64,000 nucleotides of DNA from Treponema sp. UBA792 (GTDB lineage Bacteria > Spirochaetota > Spirochaetia > Treponematales > Treponemataceae), in assembly GCA_002296965.1 (NCBI GenBank), contig DBIW01000031.1, forward strand, positions 48,572 to 112,571, written 5' to 3'. The translations under genes and the position numbers were made by a program. The notes below the pieces were generated by a model that was not told the DNA's origin, did not search any database, and saw nothing but the letters and a program-made list of their open reading frames with translations. This document shows positions 17,941-26,204 of this stretch, piece by piece (the first letter of the stretch is position 1; the number at the start of each line of letters is the position of its first letter).

Positions 17941-18609
17941 ATGGTTGGAATCGTCGATTACAATGCCGGCAACATAACGAGCGTCGAGCACGCGCTCAGA
18001 AGGCTTGGAACGGATTTTCTGCTTTCGGGCAGCGCGGCGGAGCTTGGCGGATGCGACAGGCTGATTTTTCCTGGCGTCGGTGAAGCCTCCTATGCGATGG
18101 AGCAGCTCCGTTATTCGGGGCTTGATGGTTTTCTTAGGGAATGGGCTTCCGCCGGAAGGCCGCTTCTTGGAATATGCCTAGGCTCGCAGATTATATTCGA
18201 CTGGTCCGAGGAAGGAAATGTAAGATGCCTGGGACTTCTAGGCGGTAAGATCCGCCGCTTCGACTCATGCGCGGGATTCCTGAAACATACTCCGGCACCG
18301 GATGATGCCTGCGCCTCACGGAATTCAAATCATGCCCAGGAACTGAAAATTCCTCATATAGGATGGAACGACATTCACCGGCTCAACGGCGGAACTCCGC
18401 TTCTTGAGGGAATTCCCGACGGCTCCGACTTTTATTTTGTCCACTCATACGTCATCTGTCCTGACGATCCGTCTGTGGTAAGGGCCGCGGCTGAATATGG
18501 AGTCGCGGTTCCTGCCGTAATCCAATGCGGAAATATATTTGCCTGCCAGTTCCATCCGGAAAAGTCAGGAGAGAAGGGGCTCCGGATTCTGGAGAATTTC
18601 TGCCGCTGA
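17941..18609 (+). CDS. hisH: Imidazole glycerol phosphate synthase glutaminase subunit
   Basis: A 222-residue class I glutamine amidotransferase. The nucleophilic cysteine is in LLGICLGSQ and the catalytic histidine and glutamate are in CQFHPEKSG. The start VGIVDYNAGN is typical of HisH. It releases ammonia from glutamine and passes it to HisF, which lies 16 bases downstream. A stretch of about 20 residues (around 110-125, rich in Ala, Pro and Asp) is longer than in E. coli HisH. No other his genes are in the window, so the pair stands apart from the rest of histidine synthesis. Confidence 0.93.
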   Translation: MVGIVDYNAGNITSVEHALRRLGTDFLLSGSAAELGGCDRLIFPGVGEASYAMEQLRYSGLDGFLREWASAGRPLLGICLGSQIIFDWSEEGNVRCLGLLGGKIRRFDSCAGFLKHTPAPDDACASRNSNHAQELKIPHIGWNDIHRLNGGTPLLEGIPDGSDFYFVHSYVICPDDPSVVRAAAEYGVAVPAVIQCGNIFACQFHPEKSGEKGLRILENFCR

Positions 18610-18625
18610 ACGTGCGGAGGTTTTT

Positions 18626-19390
18626 GTGATAAAGAAAAGAATTATAGTCTGTCTTGATGTCAAGGACGGGCGCACTACGAAAGGCGTGAAATTTCTTGAC
18701 AACGTTGATATTGGAGATCCTGTCGAAATGGCCGCGGAATATTACCGTCAGGGCGTGGATGAGCTTGTTTTCTACGATATAATAGCCTCTGCAAGAGGAC
18801 GCGGACCTATTCTGGATCTTATCGCGCGGGTGGCCGACCAGGTGTTTATTCCGTTTTGTGTCGGCGGCGGAATCGGAGATGTAGGTGACATCCGCTCCAC
18901 GATTCTTGCCGGCGCGGAGAAGGTGAGCCTGAATTCCCAGGCGGTGAAGAATCCTGATCTGATAAGCGGCGGCGCCAGAATTTTCGGAAACCAGTGCATT
19001 GTGCTGGGAATGGATGCCGCCCGTGATCAGGCGATGCCGAGCGGTTACCGTGTCTTTATAAACGGCGGAAGGACAAGAACGGATCTTGATGCGCTTGAAT
19101 GGGCAAAGAAGGCAGTGTCGCTCGGCGCCGGAGAGATAGTTCTGAATTCGATTTATGCCGACGGAACAAAGAACGGCTACGAGATTCCGCTCACAAGAAT
19201 GGTGGCGGAAAATGTCGGTGTTCCTGTAATCGCGTCCGGCGGCGGCGGAATTCCCGCTCATCTTGCCGATGTCCTTGACGGAGGAAAGGCGGATGCCGCG
19301 CTGATCGCGTCAATGGTTCATTCAGGCGCATATACTGTCGGATCCATAAAGTCCGAGCTCGCGGCGGCCGGAATTCCTGTGAGGCTGTGA
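18626..19390 (+). CDS. hisF: Imidazole glycerol phosphate synthase cyclase subunit
   Basis: A 254-residue TIM-barrel enzyme that joins ammonia from HisH to PRFAR, giving imidazole glycerol phosphate and AICAR. The catalytic aspartates are in [10 protein letters not shown] and LGMDAARD; phosphate-binding loops are [15 protein letters not shown] and SGGGGIP, and [12 protein letters not shown] is close to the usual HisF text. The start is GTG at 18626: GGAGG lies five bases before it, whereas the longer frame from 18539 runs inside hisH. It follows hisH and precedes ruvB by seven bases. AICAR made here would be a substrate of a normal PurH, but the PurH-like protein at 60214 looks altered. Confidence 0.94.
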   Translation: MIKKRIIVCLDVKDGRTTKGVKFLDNVDIGDPVEMAAEYYRQGVDELVFYDIIASARGRGPILDLIARVADQVFIPFCVGGGIGDVGDIRSTILAGAEKVSLNSQAVKNPDLISGGARIFGNQCIVLGMDAARDQAMPSGYRVFINGGRTRTDLDALEWAKKAVSLGAGEIVLNSIYADGTKNGYEIPLTRMVAENVGVPVIASGGGGIPAHLADVLDGGKADAALIASMVHSGAYTVGSIKSELAAAGIPVRL

Positions 19391-19397
19391 TTATATT

Positions 19398-20450
19398 ATG
19401 GAAAGAAATTCTGCGGATACGGAAGACTTTTCCGCGATTGTCCGTGCGGACATAGAGAATGCGGCGGATGTTCAGGATAACGGGCTCAGACCGCGGATGC
19501 TGCGTGATTTTCTGGGGCAGTCGAAGGTGAAGGAGAACCTGTCCACATTCATCGAGGCCGCAAGGAGCCGCGGAGAGCCGCTTGACCACCTGCTTCTGAT
19601 CGGACCTCCGGGTCTTGGAAAAACCACTGTGGCGCAGATAACGGCGCATGAGCTTGGTGTCGATTTTAAGGTGACCAGCGCCCCCGCGCTTGAGAAGCCC
19701 AAGGATCTTGCCGGAATTCTTTCGACTATAACTCCGCGCACCGTTTTTTTTATAGATGAGATTCACAGGCTCAAGCCTGCCATAGAGGAGATGCTTTACA
19801 TCGCCATGGAGGATTTTGAGCTTGACTGGGTGATAGGACAGGGAGCCGCGGCAAGAACCGTAAGAATTCCCATTCCTGAATTCACTCTTGTCGGAGCGAC
19901 GACAAAAGCCGGCAGCATATCAAGTCCGCTCAGGAGCCGGTTCGGGATAATTCCGCGCTTTGAATTCTACTCACCGGAGGAGCTTTCCGCGATAATAAAA
20001 CGGTCGGCCGCAATCCTTGACTTTGCCGTGGACGATGACGCCGCGCTTCTTATGGCGAGATGTTCCCGTGGAACTCCGCGTGTCGCGAACCGTGTACTGC
20101 GGAGAATGCGCGACTTTGCCCAGGTCTCTGGTGTCGGCCGGATAAACGTTCAGGTTGTGGAGAGAGGACTTGACCGCCTGGAGATTGACGGGATGGGACT
20201 TGAGAAATATGACCGCGAGATTCTTCTTTCTATAATAAACAATTTCGGCGGAGGTCCGGTCGGCGCCGAGACTCTTGCCATCTCAATCGGCGAAAGTCTT
20301 GATACGCTTGAGGATTATTACGAGCCGTATCTGATTCAGTGTGGACTGATTCAGCGTACGCCACGCGGCCGCATGGTCACCGAAAAGGCATACGCCCATC
20401 TCGGCCTTGACCGGCGTGGCGGCGGAGAGGGGCAGTCGGCGCTTTTCTAG
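19398..20450 (+). CDS. ruvB: Holliday junction branch migration ATPase RuvB
   Basis: A 350-residue AAA+ motor that drives branch migration with RuvA. Seen: the typical [12 protein letters not shown] start region, Walker [23 protein letters not shown], Walker B FIDEIHRL, sensor stretch [10 protein letters not shown], arginine finger region SPLRSRFG, and the C-terminal winged helix ([18 protein letters not shown]). Length is normal. The ATG follows hisF by seven bases with no ribosome site of its own, so it depends on read-through from hisF. RuvA and RuvC are not in the window. Confidence 0.97.
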   Translation: MERNSADTEDFSAIVRADIENAADVQDNGLRPRMLRDFLGQSKVKENLSTFIEAARSRGEPLDHLLLIGPPGLGKTTVAQITAHELGVDFKVTSAPALEKPKDLAGILSTITPRTVFFIDEIHRLKPAIEEMLYIAMEDFELDWVIGQGAAARTVRIPIPEFTLVGATTKAGSISSPLRSRFGIIPRFEFYSPEELSAIIKRSAAILDFAVDDDAALLMARCSRGTPRVANRVLRRMRDFAQVSGVGRINVQVVERGLDRLEIDGMGLEKYDREILLSIINNFGGGPVGAETLAISIGESLDTLEDYYEPYLIQCGLIQRTPRGRMVTEKAYAHLGLDRRGGGEGQSALF

Positions 20451-20464
20451 TCAGGACGGAAATC

Positions 20465-20487
20465 CCGGCCGCCGTAAATTCGGCCGG
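20465..20487. terminator. Hairpin between convergent ruvB and the GH36 gene
   Basis: CCGGCCG pairs perfectly with CGGCCGG around a 9-base loop, 14 bases after the ruvB stop and 30 before the end of the GH36 gene. The T run is weak; probably a shared terminator. Confidence 0.5.
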
Positions 20488-20517
20488 AATCCGCTCCGTC
20501 TTTTCCGGCTTTTATTT

Positions 20518-22731
20518 TCAGATTTTGTTCTCTGCCTTCAGATGAATCAGTTTTCCCTGGAAGTCTCCCCACATACGTTTGATGCGTATTCCGGCGTTCA
20601 TTATCGTGAGTCCGCTCAGAATTTCCGGCGGAAATTCCTCCTGATTCTCGTCGGGATACGACACCCTGTAGTTCATCTCAGGAGCCAGGCCTGGAATTCT
20701 TATGAAGCGGCTTTTGCAGTTCGGATGGTTCAGCACCTGGATGAATGTCACCAGCGCCTCGCTCCTGTCCTTTGCCACCGACTCCCAGCAGTCAAATTCC
20801 ATGTTCGCGGAGAAAGAGGCGATCCTGTAGTAGTCGCCGTTCCTTATCAGTCCGCTGAATCTTTTGTAGAGCGCGATCTGTCCAGGAATCTGCGTGCGCT
20901 CCTCGGCCGGAATCCGTGTTATGTCAAGCTCGTAGCCGAATGTGCCGGAAAGCGCGGTGTATCCTCTTGTCCTGAACGGAGTCACCCTTCCGCAGGCATG
21001 GTTGGGGCATGTGCTCACGTGGGCTCCCATGCATGAGAGCGGATAGATCAGGGCTGTTCCCTCCTGGATGGCGAGGCGCTCAATCGCGTCCGTATCATCG
21101 GAGCACCATATCTGCGGACTGTAATACAGCATACCCGGATCGAAACGTGCTCCTCCGCCTGAACAGTTCTCAAGCAGAAGCGACGGAAAATCCGTAACCA
21201 GCCGTTCCTGCATTCCGTAGAGAGCGAGGACGTATCTGTGATAGAATTCTCCGGTTCTGTCTGATGGAAGAGCCAGGCTTCCTATGTCTGAAAGCTGCCT
21301 GTTCATGTCCCATTTTACGTATTCAATGTTCGCGGAACGGAGGATTTTTGAGACGCAGCCGTAGGCGTAATCCGCGACTTCCTGGCGGGTGATGTCCAGC
21401 ACATACTGTTCCCGTGACATTCCCGGAACGCGGCCGGGAATCTGGATTGCCCAGTCGGGATGCGCACGGAAAAGGTCGCTGTCCGGAGAAATCATCTCCG
21501 GCTCAAACCATATTCCGAATTTCAGTCCGAGCGCGTTCACCCGTTCCACAAGCCCTTTAAGTCCGCCCTTGAGCTTCTGCTCGTTCACCGTCCAGTCGCC
21601 GAGAGAGCAGTTGTCGCTGTTCCTCTTGCCGAACCAGCCGTCGTCCATCACTAGCATTTCGATTCCGTCCTTTGCGGCTTCGCGCGCGATGTCCACAAGT
21701 TTGTCCGAGTCGAAGTTGAAGTAGGTGGCCTCCCAGTTGTTTATGAGGACCGGCCTCATCTTGTCCTTATAGGGGCTTCTGATAAGATGGTTTCTGTAGA
21801 GGTCATGGAAGGCGCGGCTCATGCCGTTCAGTCCGCTGTCCGAGAATACGAGCACCGCCTGCGGAGTCGTGAACGATTCGCCAGGAGCAAGTTTCCAGGT
21901 GAAATTCTCCGGATTTATTCCCATCATGATTCTTATAGAGTTGAACTGGCTCAGCTGGACACAGGCCGAGAAATTTCCCGAATATATAAAATTCATTCCC
22001 CAGACACGGCCCGAATTTTCGTCCGCGTTGTGATCAAGCACCGCCACAAAAGGATGTTCCTGATGGCTGGTCTCTCCGCGCATCGAAAGCACTTCGTGCA
22101 GTCCGTGGTCTATGGCGTGGCGGCTTATGTGGCGTTCTCTTGCCCAGGAGCCGTGGAGCGTCAGCATGTCGAAATTCTCATTGTCCATATCGAATGAGGC
22201 TGACATCGCCTTGTTCAGACGGACCGCGGAGCTTCCGGAATTTCTGATTTCGGAGCTTCTTGTTATGGCGTTTATTTTTGTGAATACGGTGTAAACGAGC
22301 GTGACCTCGACACCGAGAATCTCGTCTTCCGTGAGGATTTTCAGCGTGTCGCAGTCATCGCTGTCAGCGAAAACTGATGGAAGTCCGTCCAGCTTCACGG
22401 CTCCTCCGCTTATGCTGTGGGATACGTATCTCAGCCTGATTCCGTTGTTTCCGCCGGATGAGCTTACGGCAAGAGCGCTTTTCCTGAAGTCTCCAAGCCC
22501 GTCGGTGGGCATTTCCTGCGGAAAGCAGTCAAGAAAGGAATGCATCTCGCGCATGTTTCTTGACGGGACAAACGGAGGCTCGTCTGTCCTGATGAATGGC
22601 GTAAGGTCATCGTCTCCGATTTTCTTTCCGTAATATGCGTGGCCCACATATCCGTCCGCTATTTTTATGCAGTAAACGGATTCAGGTGTCTCAAGTCTGA
22701 ATGTGCCGGTCTTATCGTCAAATTTTATCAT
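20518..22731 (-). CDS. GH36 alpha-galactosidase
   Basis: A 737-residue enzyme of the tetrameric bacterial GH36 type that removes alpha-1,6-linked galactose from galactomannan or raffinose-type oligosaccharides. The nucleophile is Asp475 in VKWDMNRQ and the acid/base lies in WCSDDTD (Asp545/546); the 70-residue distance is that of known GH36 enzymes. WEATYFNFD, DDGWFGKRN and GGGARFDPG are further family text. There is no signal peptide, so it acts on imported oligosaccharides. It is downstream of the GH130 gene on the same strand, after a terminator that may be leaky. Context (mannanase, mannan esterases) points to galactomannan side chains. Confidence 0.94.
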   Translation of the reverse strand: MIKFDDKTGTFRLETPESVYCIKIADGYVGHAYYGKKIGDDDLTPFIRTDEPPFVPSRNMREMHSFLDCFPQEMPTDGLGDFRKSALAVSSSGGNNGIRLRYVSHSISGGAVKLDGLPSVFADSDDCDTLKILTEDEILGVEVTLVYTVFTKINAITRSSEIRNSGSSAVRLNKAMSASFDMDNENFDMLTLHGSWARERHISRHAIDHGLHEVLSMRGETSHQEHPFVAVLDHNADENSGRVWGMNFIYSGNFSACVQLSQFNSIRIMMGINPENFTWKLAPGESFTTPQAVLVFSDSGLNGMSRAFHDLYRNHLIRSPYKDKMRPVLINNWEATYFNFDSDKLVDIAREAAKDGIEMLVMDDGWFGKRNSDNCSLGDWTVNEQKLKGGLKGLVERVNALGLKFGIWFEPEMISPDSDLFRAHPDWAIQIPGRVPGMSREQYVLDITRQEVADYAYGCVSKILRSANIEYVKWDMNRQLSDIGSLALPSDRTGEFYHRYVLALYGMQERLVTDFPSLLLENCSGGGARFDPGMLYYSPQIWCSDDTDAIERLAIQEGTALIYPLSCMGAHVSTCPNHACGRVTPFRTRGYTALSGTFGYELDITRIPAEERTQIPGQIALYKRFSGLIRNGDYYRIASFSANMEFDCWESVAKDRSEALVTFIQVLNHPNCKSRFIRIPGLAPEMNYRVSYPDENQEEFPPEILSGLTIMNAGIRIKRMWGDFQGKLIHLKAENKI

Positions 22732-22806
22732 TGTTCCCCCAATTTAAAAGGATAAACTTCGCCGCCTCAGCTTCATCTGGAAGCCTGCCGGTTTCCTGTC
22801 CGCCGG

Positions 22807-22847
22807 AAAAAAATCAGGCTGCCAGAGATTAAGCCCTGACAGCCTGA
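22807..22847 (-). terminator. Intrinsic terminator after the GH130 gene
   Basis: On the minus strand TCAGGCTG (22847-22840) pairs with CAGCCTGA (22821-22814) and is followed by seven T residues. It separates the GH130 and GH36 genes and may set their ratio. Confidence 0.8.
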
Positions 22848-22891
22848 GCGCGCTTTATCCATGCTGTTACCGGGCGGCGTGCGCCTGGTTT

Positions 22892-23908
22892 TTAGAATCT
22901 TCCCTCGTCGGCATCCATGGCGAGCACCTCGTTGTGCTCCTTTGTGAATTTGACGACTTCATCAACGGTGGTGAAGCAGAGTCCGACAACCGTATCGGCG
23001 CATCCGTAGTAGATTGCGATGCGTCCTGTCGCGGCATCTGTAAGCGCGGCCACCGGGAACGTGACGTTCGGAACGAATCCCGTTGTCTCGTAAAGCGCTT
23101 CCGGAGTGAGCATGTAGTCTCCGCAGCGGTAGAGCACTTTTGACGGACAGTCACGGTCAAGAATCGCCGCGCTGAATGAGTATACAAGTCCGCTGCATGT
23201 GCTTGATACACCGTGGTAGAAAATGAGCCATCCCTCGTCGATTTCTATCGGAGCCGGACCGCAGCCGATTTTTACTCCCTGCCACCAGCCCTGTCCGCCT
23301 CTCTGCATGACAAGCCTGTGCTCGCCCCAGTATTTCATGTCCGGGGACTGGCTGAGCAGAATGTCGCCGAATGGGGTATGACCTGAGTCGCTTGGGCGTG
23401 AGAGCAGAAGGTATTTTCCGTTCACCTTGCGCGGAAAGAGTACTCCGTTTCTGTTGAACGGAAGGAACGGATTCTCCAGGCGTGTGAATTCGGTGAAGTC
23501 CTTTGTCTTTGCCATTCCGATGGCAGCTCCGTCAAAGTCGCCGCACCAGCAGATGTAATATTCATCCTCGATTTTTATGCAGCGCGGGTCGTACGCATAA
23601 TACGGATCATGCGGAGTTCCGTCCGGATCCTTCATGTGGATTTTTTCTGTCTGGTATTCCCAGCTGATTCCGTCCTTGCTGTCTCCGAGGTAAAGGAATG
23701 GACGGCCGCTTGTCGTCTCTCCGCGGAAAACTCCCTTGAAAGCTCCTTTGTATGGAACAACCGCGCTGTTAAAAATGCGTCCCATTCCGGGGAACGGATT
23801 GCGGTCGATTACCGGGTTGTTTGTGTATCTCCAGATCGGAAGATGCCATCCTGCGGGCTTGTCCTGCCACGGGATGTTCGGCAGGTTGTCTCCAAGAATC
23901 TTGCTCAT
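22892..23908 (-). CDS. GH130 beta-1,4-mannoside phosphorylase
   Basis: A 338-residue five-bladed propeller phosphorylase. Typical GH130 text includes NPVIDRNPFPGMGRIFNSA, the proton-donor region YYAYDPRCIKIEDEYY, GVLFPRKVNGKY and FYHGVSS. Such enzymes use phosphate to cut mannosyl bonds, giving mannose-1-phosphate. Its size fits GH130 subfamily 2 (mannooligosaccharide phosphorylases) better than the longer subfamily 1 (mannosyl-glucose phosphorylases), but the subfamily was judged from length and recall only. No signal peptide: it acts in the cytoplasm on imported mannooligosaccharides. GGAG lies nine bases before the ATG. It is divergent from the CE2-type esterase gene and shares its control region. 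Confidence 0.93.
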   Translation of the reverse strand: MSKILGDNLPNIPWQDKPAGWHLPIWRYTNNPVIDRNPFPGMGRIFNSAVVPYKGAFKGVFRGETTSGRPFLYLGDSKDGISWEYQTEKIHMKDPDGTPHDPYYAYDPRCIKIEDEYYICWCGDFDGAAIGMAKTKDFTEFTRLENPFLPFNRNGVLFPRKVNGKYLLLSRPSDSGHTPFGDILLSQSPDMKYWGEHRLVMQRGGQGWWQGVKIGCGPAPIEIDEGWLIFYHGVSSTCSGLVYSFSAAILDRDCPSKVLYRCGDYMLTPEALYETTGFVPNVTFPVAALTDAATGRIAIYYGCADTVVGLCFTTVDEVVKFTKEHNEVLAMDADEGRF

Positions 23909-23954
23909 TGTTCAATGCTCCATTTTTTGGTGTAAGAGGCTATGCTCTGCGGTA

Positions 23955-23983
23955 ATGTTACTCCGTAATTTTTCAGATGTCAA
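23955..23983 (-). promoter_or_regulatory. Promoter of the GH130 gene
   Basis: A consensus TTGACA (23983-23978), 17-base spacer and TAACAT (23960-23955) on the minus strand. A small palindrome, GTAA-TG-TTAC (23952-23961), covers the -10. Confidence 0.7.
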
Positions 23984-23989
23984 GGAAAA

Positions 23990-24125
23990 TTTAGTTAAAA
24001 AATGAGACAAAATGAAGTAAAAAATAACTTAAACATTTTTGCCGGGTTTATGTTTTTATGAAGCCAGCCTGGTTCTTTCTGAGAAAATTACTTTTCAGTT
24101 AAATAGAAATTTAAGTAAATTAACA
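23990..24125. promoter_or_regulatory. A/T-rich control region with repeated AAGT/ACTT and GTAAATTAAC elements
   Basis: This non-coding stretch between the GH130 and CE2 genes is far richer in A and T than its surroundings and contains AGTTAA (23993), AAGTAA and AACTTAA as an inverted pair (24016-24035), TTACTTTTCAGTTAA (24088-24102), and GTAAATTAAC (24115-24124). The last 10-mer recurs exactly at 26088, in the other divergent control region of the block. It is probably the binding region of a local regulator. Confidence 0.45.
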
Positions 24126-24166
24126 GGCTGTCCGTCCGTGCCGGCGTATGTTTTTGTGTTCCGGTA

Positions 24167-24195
24167 TTGCCTGCCGCGTGATTTTGTCACATAAT
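24167..24195 (+). promoter_or_regulatory. Leaderless-type promoter of the CE2 esterase gene
   Basis: TTGCCT (24167-24172), 17-base spacer, CATAAT (24190-24195). Eight bases separate the -10 from the ATG at 24204 and no Shine-Dalgarno sequence exists, so the message probably starts at or next to the ATG. Confidence 0.5.
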
Positions 24196-24203
24196 CCGAT
24201 GCC

Positions 24204-25325
24204 ATGGAAAACAAGAACATTAAGGAATACAGGACGGATGAGGTTCCGGAACTAAGATTTTTCGGGCGCGGAACAGGAGATCCGTACAGAAAGGACGGAA
24301 GCGCAGTGCTTTTCTGGGGCGCATCAGGATTCGGTGTCACATTCCGCGGCGGCGAGCTGTGGGTCAGGACCGAATGTGATTTTTCGGTTTATGAGGTCTG
24401 GGTCTGCGTCAAAGTTGACGGACGGCAGGTTTCGAGGTTCATGGTGAGGAAGGGGACGGACTGGGTTTGCGCGGCAAGGGGATTTGACGGGAAGACACCG
24501 CATTACGTTGAATTCTTGAGGGAGACGCAGCCGATGCCCTCCGATCCGGCGCAGTTTCTTGCCGTCAGCGGAATCGCCGTAAACCGTGACGCGGAATTTC
24601 TTCCCTCCGTGGAGCCAGGGCTGCGGATTGAATTTGTCGGTGACAGCATAACTTCCGGCGAGGGGCTGGCCGGCGCTGTCGGTGAATGGGACTGGATAAG
24701 CACCTGGATTTCGGCGAATTCGACGTATGCCGCCCGGATTGCTGCGTCGCTGGGAGCGGAGCACCGGATTTTCTCCCAGTGCGGCTGGGGTGTTTCCGCA
24801 GGATGGGACAATAATCCGCACACCGTGATTCCTCCATATTACGGTCAGGTCTGCGGTGTTATGCCCGGTGAATTTCAGGAAAGGCTCGGCGCCCACAGGG
24901 ATTATGATTTTTCATCATGGAAGGCCGATGCCGTTGTGGTGAACCTTGGCACAAATGACAGCAGCGCCATGTCGTCTCCGGCCTGGACTGATCCTGAGAA
25001 CGGTGTCCGCTGCAGTCTTGACGGTGAGCGCCTTTCTGTAGGGGTGGCGGATTTTCTTCGTGCCGTCAGGAAATTCAATCCTGATGCGCTTATTCTTTGG
25101 GTCTGGGGAATGATTGATATTCCTACGGCGGAGGAATTCATCAGAAGGGGAATAGGTTCCTATATTTCTGAGAGCGGAGACGGCAACGTTTTCGCCATGC
25201 GGCTTGATCCGATGTCCGAGTGCGAGAAAAGTGACGGAGACCGAGGCTCGCGCGGCCATCCGGGGCCGGAGACGCACCGCCGGGCGGCGGAAAAAATAAC
25301 GGCCTTTCTCCGTGATCATATATAA
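24204..25325 (+). CDS. CE2-type SGNH carbohydrate acetyl esterase, cytoplasmic
   Basis: A 373-residue two-domain esterase: an N-terminal jelly-roll (residues about 10-135) followed by an SGNH hydrolase domain. The catalytic serine is Ser148 in VGDSITSGEG; block III is NLGTND; the catalytic histidine is in the GHPGPETH stretch near the C-terminus. The jelly-roll plus SGNH order is that of carbohydrate esterase family 2, which deacetylates xylan or mannan oligosaccharides. No signal peptide, so it would act on imported acetylated mannooligosaccharides before the GH130 phosphorylase. Intracellular CE2 enzymes of mannan loci are known in gut Firmicutes. The start has no ribosome site and appears leaderless. 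Confidence 0.88.
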   Translation: MENKNIKEYRTDEVPELRFFGRGTGDPYRKDGSAVLFWGASGFGVTFRGGELWVRTECDFSVYEVWVCVKVDGRQVSRFMVRKGTDWVCAARGFDGKTPHYVEFLRETQPMPSDPAQFLAVSGIAVNRDAEFLPSVEPGLRIEFVGDSITSGEGLAGAVGEWDWISTWISANSTYAARIAASLGAEHRIFSQCGWGVSAGWDNNPHTVIPPYYGQVCGVMPGEFQERLGAHRDYDFSSWKADAVVVNLGTNDSSAMSSPAWTDPENGVRCSLDGERLSVGVADFLRAVRKFNPDALILWVWGMIDIPTAEEFIRRGIGSYISESGDGNVFAMRLDPMSECEKSDGDRGSRGHPGPETHRRAAEKITAFLRDHI

Positions 25326-25327
25326 TG

Positions 25328-25359
25328 AAAAAAAACGCCGCGGAGAATTCCCCGCGGCG
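25328..25359 (-). terminator. Intrinsic terminator of the lipoprotein gene
   Basis: On the minus strand CGCCGCGG (25359-25352) pairs with CCGCGGCG (25343-25336), followed by eight T residues. It lies between the convergent esterase and lipoprotein genes and its stem can serve both. Confidence 0.85.
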
Positions 25360-25385
25360 GATTCATGATTCAGTGACAGTCTGTC

Positions 25386-26006
25386 CTATTTGATGATGCG
25401 GTAGTTGTCGAAGTAGAATGCTCCGGCATCAACAGGTGTGAATGCCTCATAAATAACCATTCTCTGGACAATCTCAAGGTTCTGGAAATTCGAGATGTCG
25501 AATGTCACCACGTGTTTTCCGGGCGCGACAGGAACGGCTTCTGTCTGGTTCCATGTCCAGCTGTCTCCTGACTGTACGACGGCCATCATGTTGAGATCGT
25601 ATGAATTCGGGTTGTATACATCAAGAACGATATATTTTGCGCCGGTCCAGTCCGTCTCAAGCGGAGCGTTGCAGACAAATCCTGCTTTCTCGCCGTCAGC
25701 AATGGCGGCAAAAGAGCATTTGAGTGAATTCTCGCCCGCTGTTCCCCAGTCGGCGGAAAGGTCGGCCGTAAGAGACTTGTCGTTGTCGCCCCAGGAGTCC
25801 CTGATGGCTTCCCAGTAGTTTCCGTCTTCAAAGTTGTCAAGCTCGATCACTTCTCCGGCCGGAAGCTCAGTCGTGGCTATGTCATCCGTGGGCGCTGCCG
25901 GAGCTTTTGTCTCCTCGGCTTCTTTTGTAGCTGCGCCTGTGGAAGCGCATCCTGCCGCCGCGAAGATAAGAGCTGCTGCGGACAGTACTGTAAGTAACTT
26001 TTTCAT
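25386..26006 (-). CDS. Lipoprotein with jelly-roll, carbohydrate-binding-like domain
   Basis: A 206-residue lipoprotein. The signal peptide ends FAAAGC, then a 30-residue Ala/Thr/Glu/Pro linker leads to a beta-rich domain (about residues 50-206) that starts ELDNFEDGNYWEA and ends GAFYFDNYRIIK. That pattern (a FEDG-type opening and a FDNxxI closing strand) is common in beta-sandwich carbohydrate-binding modules of families 4/9/11/30. It probably sits on the cell envelope and binds mannan or its fragments, but no family number is claimed. GGAGG eight bases before ATG 26006 fixes the start. It is divergent from the large binding-protein gene and has its own terminator. Confidence 0.85.
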   Translation of the reverse strand: MKKLLTVLSAAALIFAAAGCASTGAATKEAEETKAPAAPTDDIATTELPAGEVIELDNFEDGNYWEAIRDSWGDNDKSLTADLSADWGTAGENSLKCSFAAIADGEKAGFVCNAPLETDWTGAKYIVLDVYNPNSYDLNMMAVVQSGDSWTWNQTEAVPVAPGKHVVTFDISNFQNLEIVQRMVIYEAFTPVDAGAFYFDNYRIIK

Positions 26007-26035
26007 CACAAAATCCTCCTAAAAAAGTTGCGTTC

Positions 26036-26063
26036 AGTATAGCATACTTGCGGAAAAACGCAA
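26036..26063 (-). promoter_or_regulatory. Promoter of the lipoprotein gene
   Basis: TTGCGT (26063-26058), a 16-base spacer and TATACT (26041-26036) with an extended -10 TG. A small inverted repeat, TTGCG-GAAAAA-CGCAA, lies between the two boxes on the plus strand and could be a regulator site. Confidence 0.6.
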
Positions 26064-26087
26064 ATAAATTTGTAAGAAATTTTTCCG

Positions 26088-26101
26088 GTAAATTAACTTA
26101 C
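26088..26101. promoter_or_regulatory. Near-palindrome GTAAATTAACTTAC, candidate operator
   Basis: Six of seven base pairs match across the 14-base site. Its first ten bases occur exactly at 24115 in the other divergent control region of the mannan block. It lies just upstream of the lipoprotein promoter and about 100 bases before the binding-protein gene. Confidence 0.45.
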
Positions 26102-26204
26102 TTTTTAAGAAATAATCACTTAAAAAATTATGTTAAATTAATTGAACTTTTTCTTGCAAAAATAAGAATATGGATATATTCTGTCAGAATAGGGATGGAT
26201 AGGA

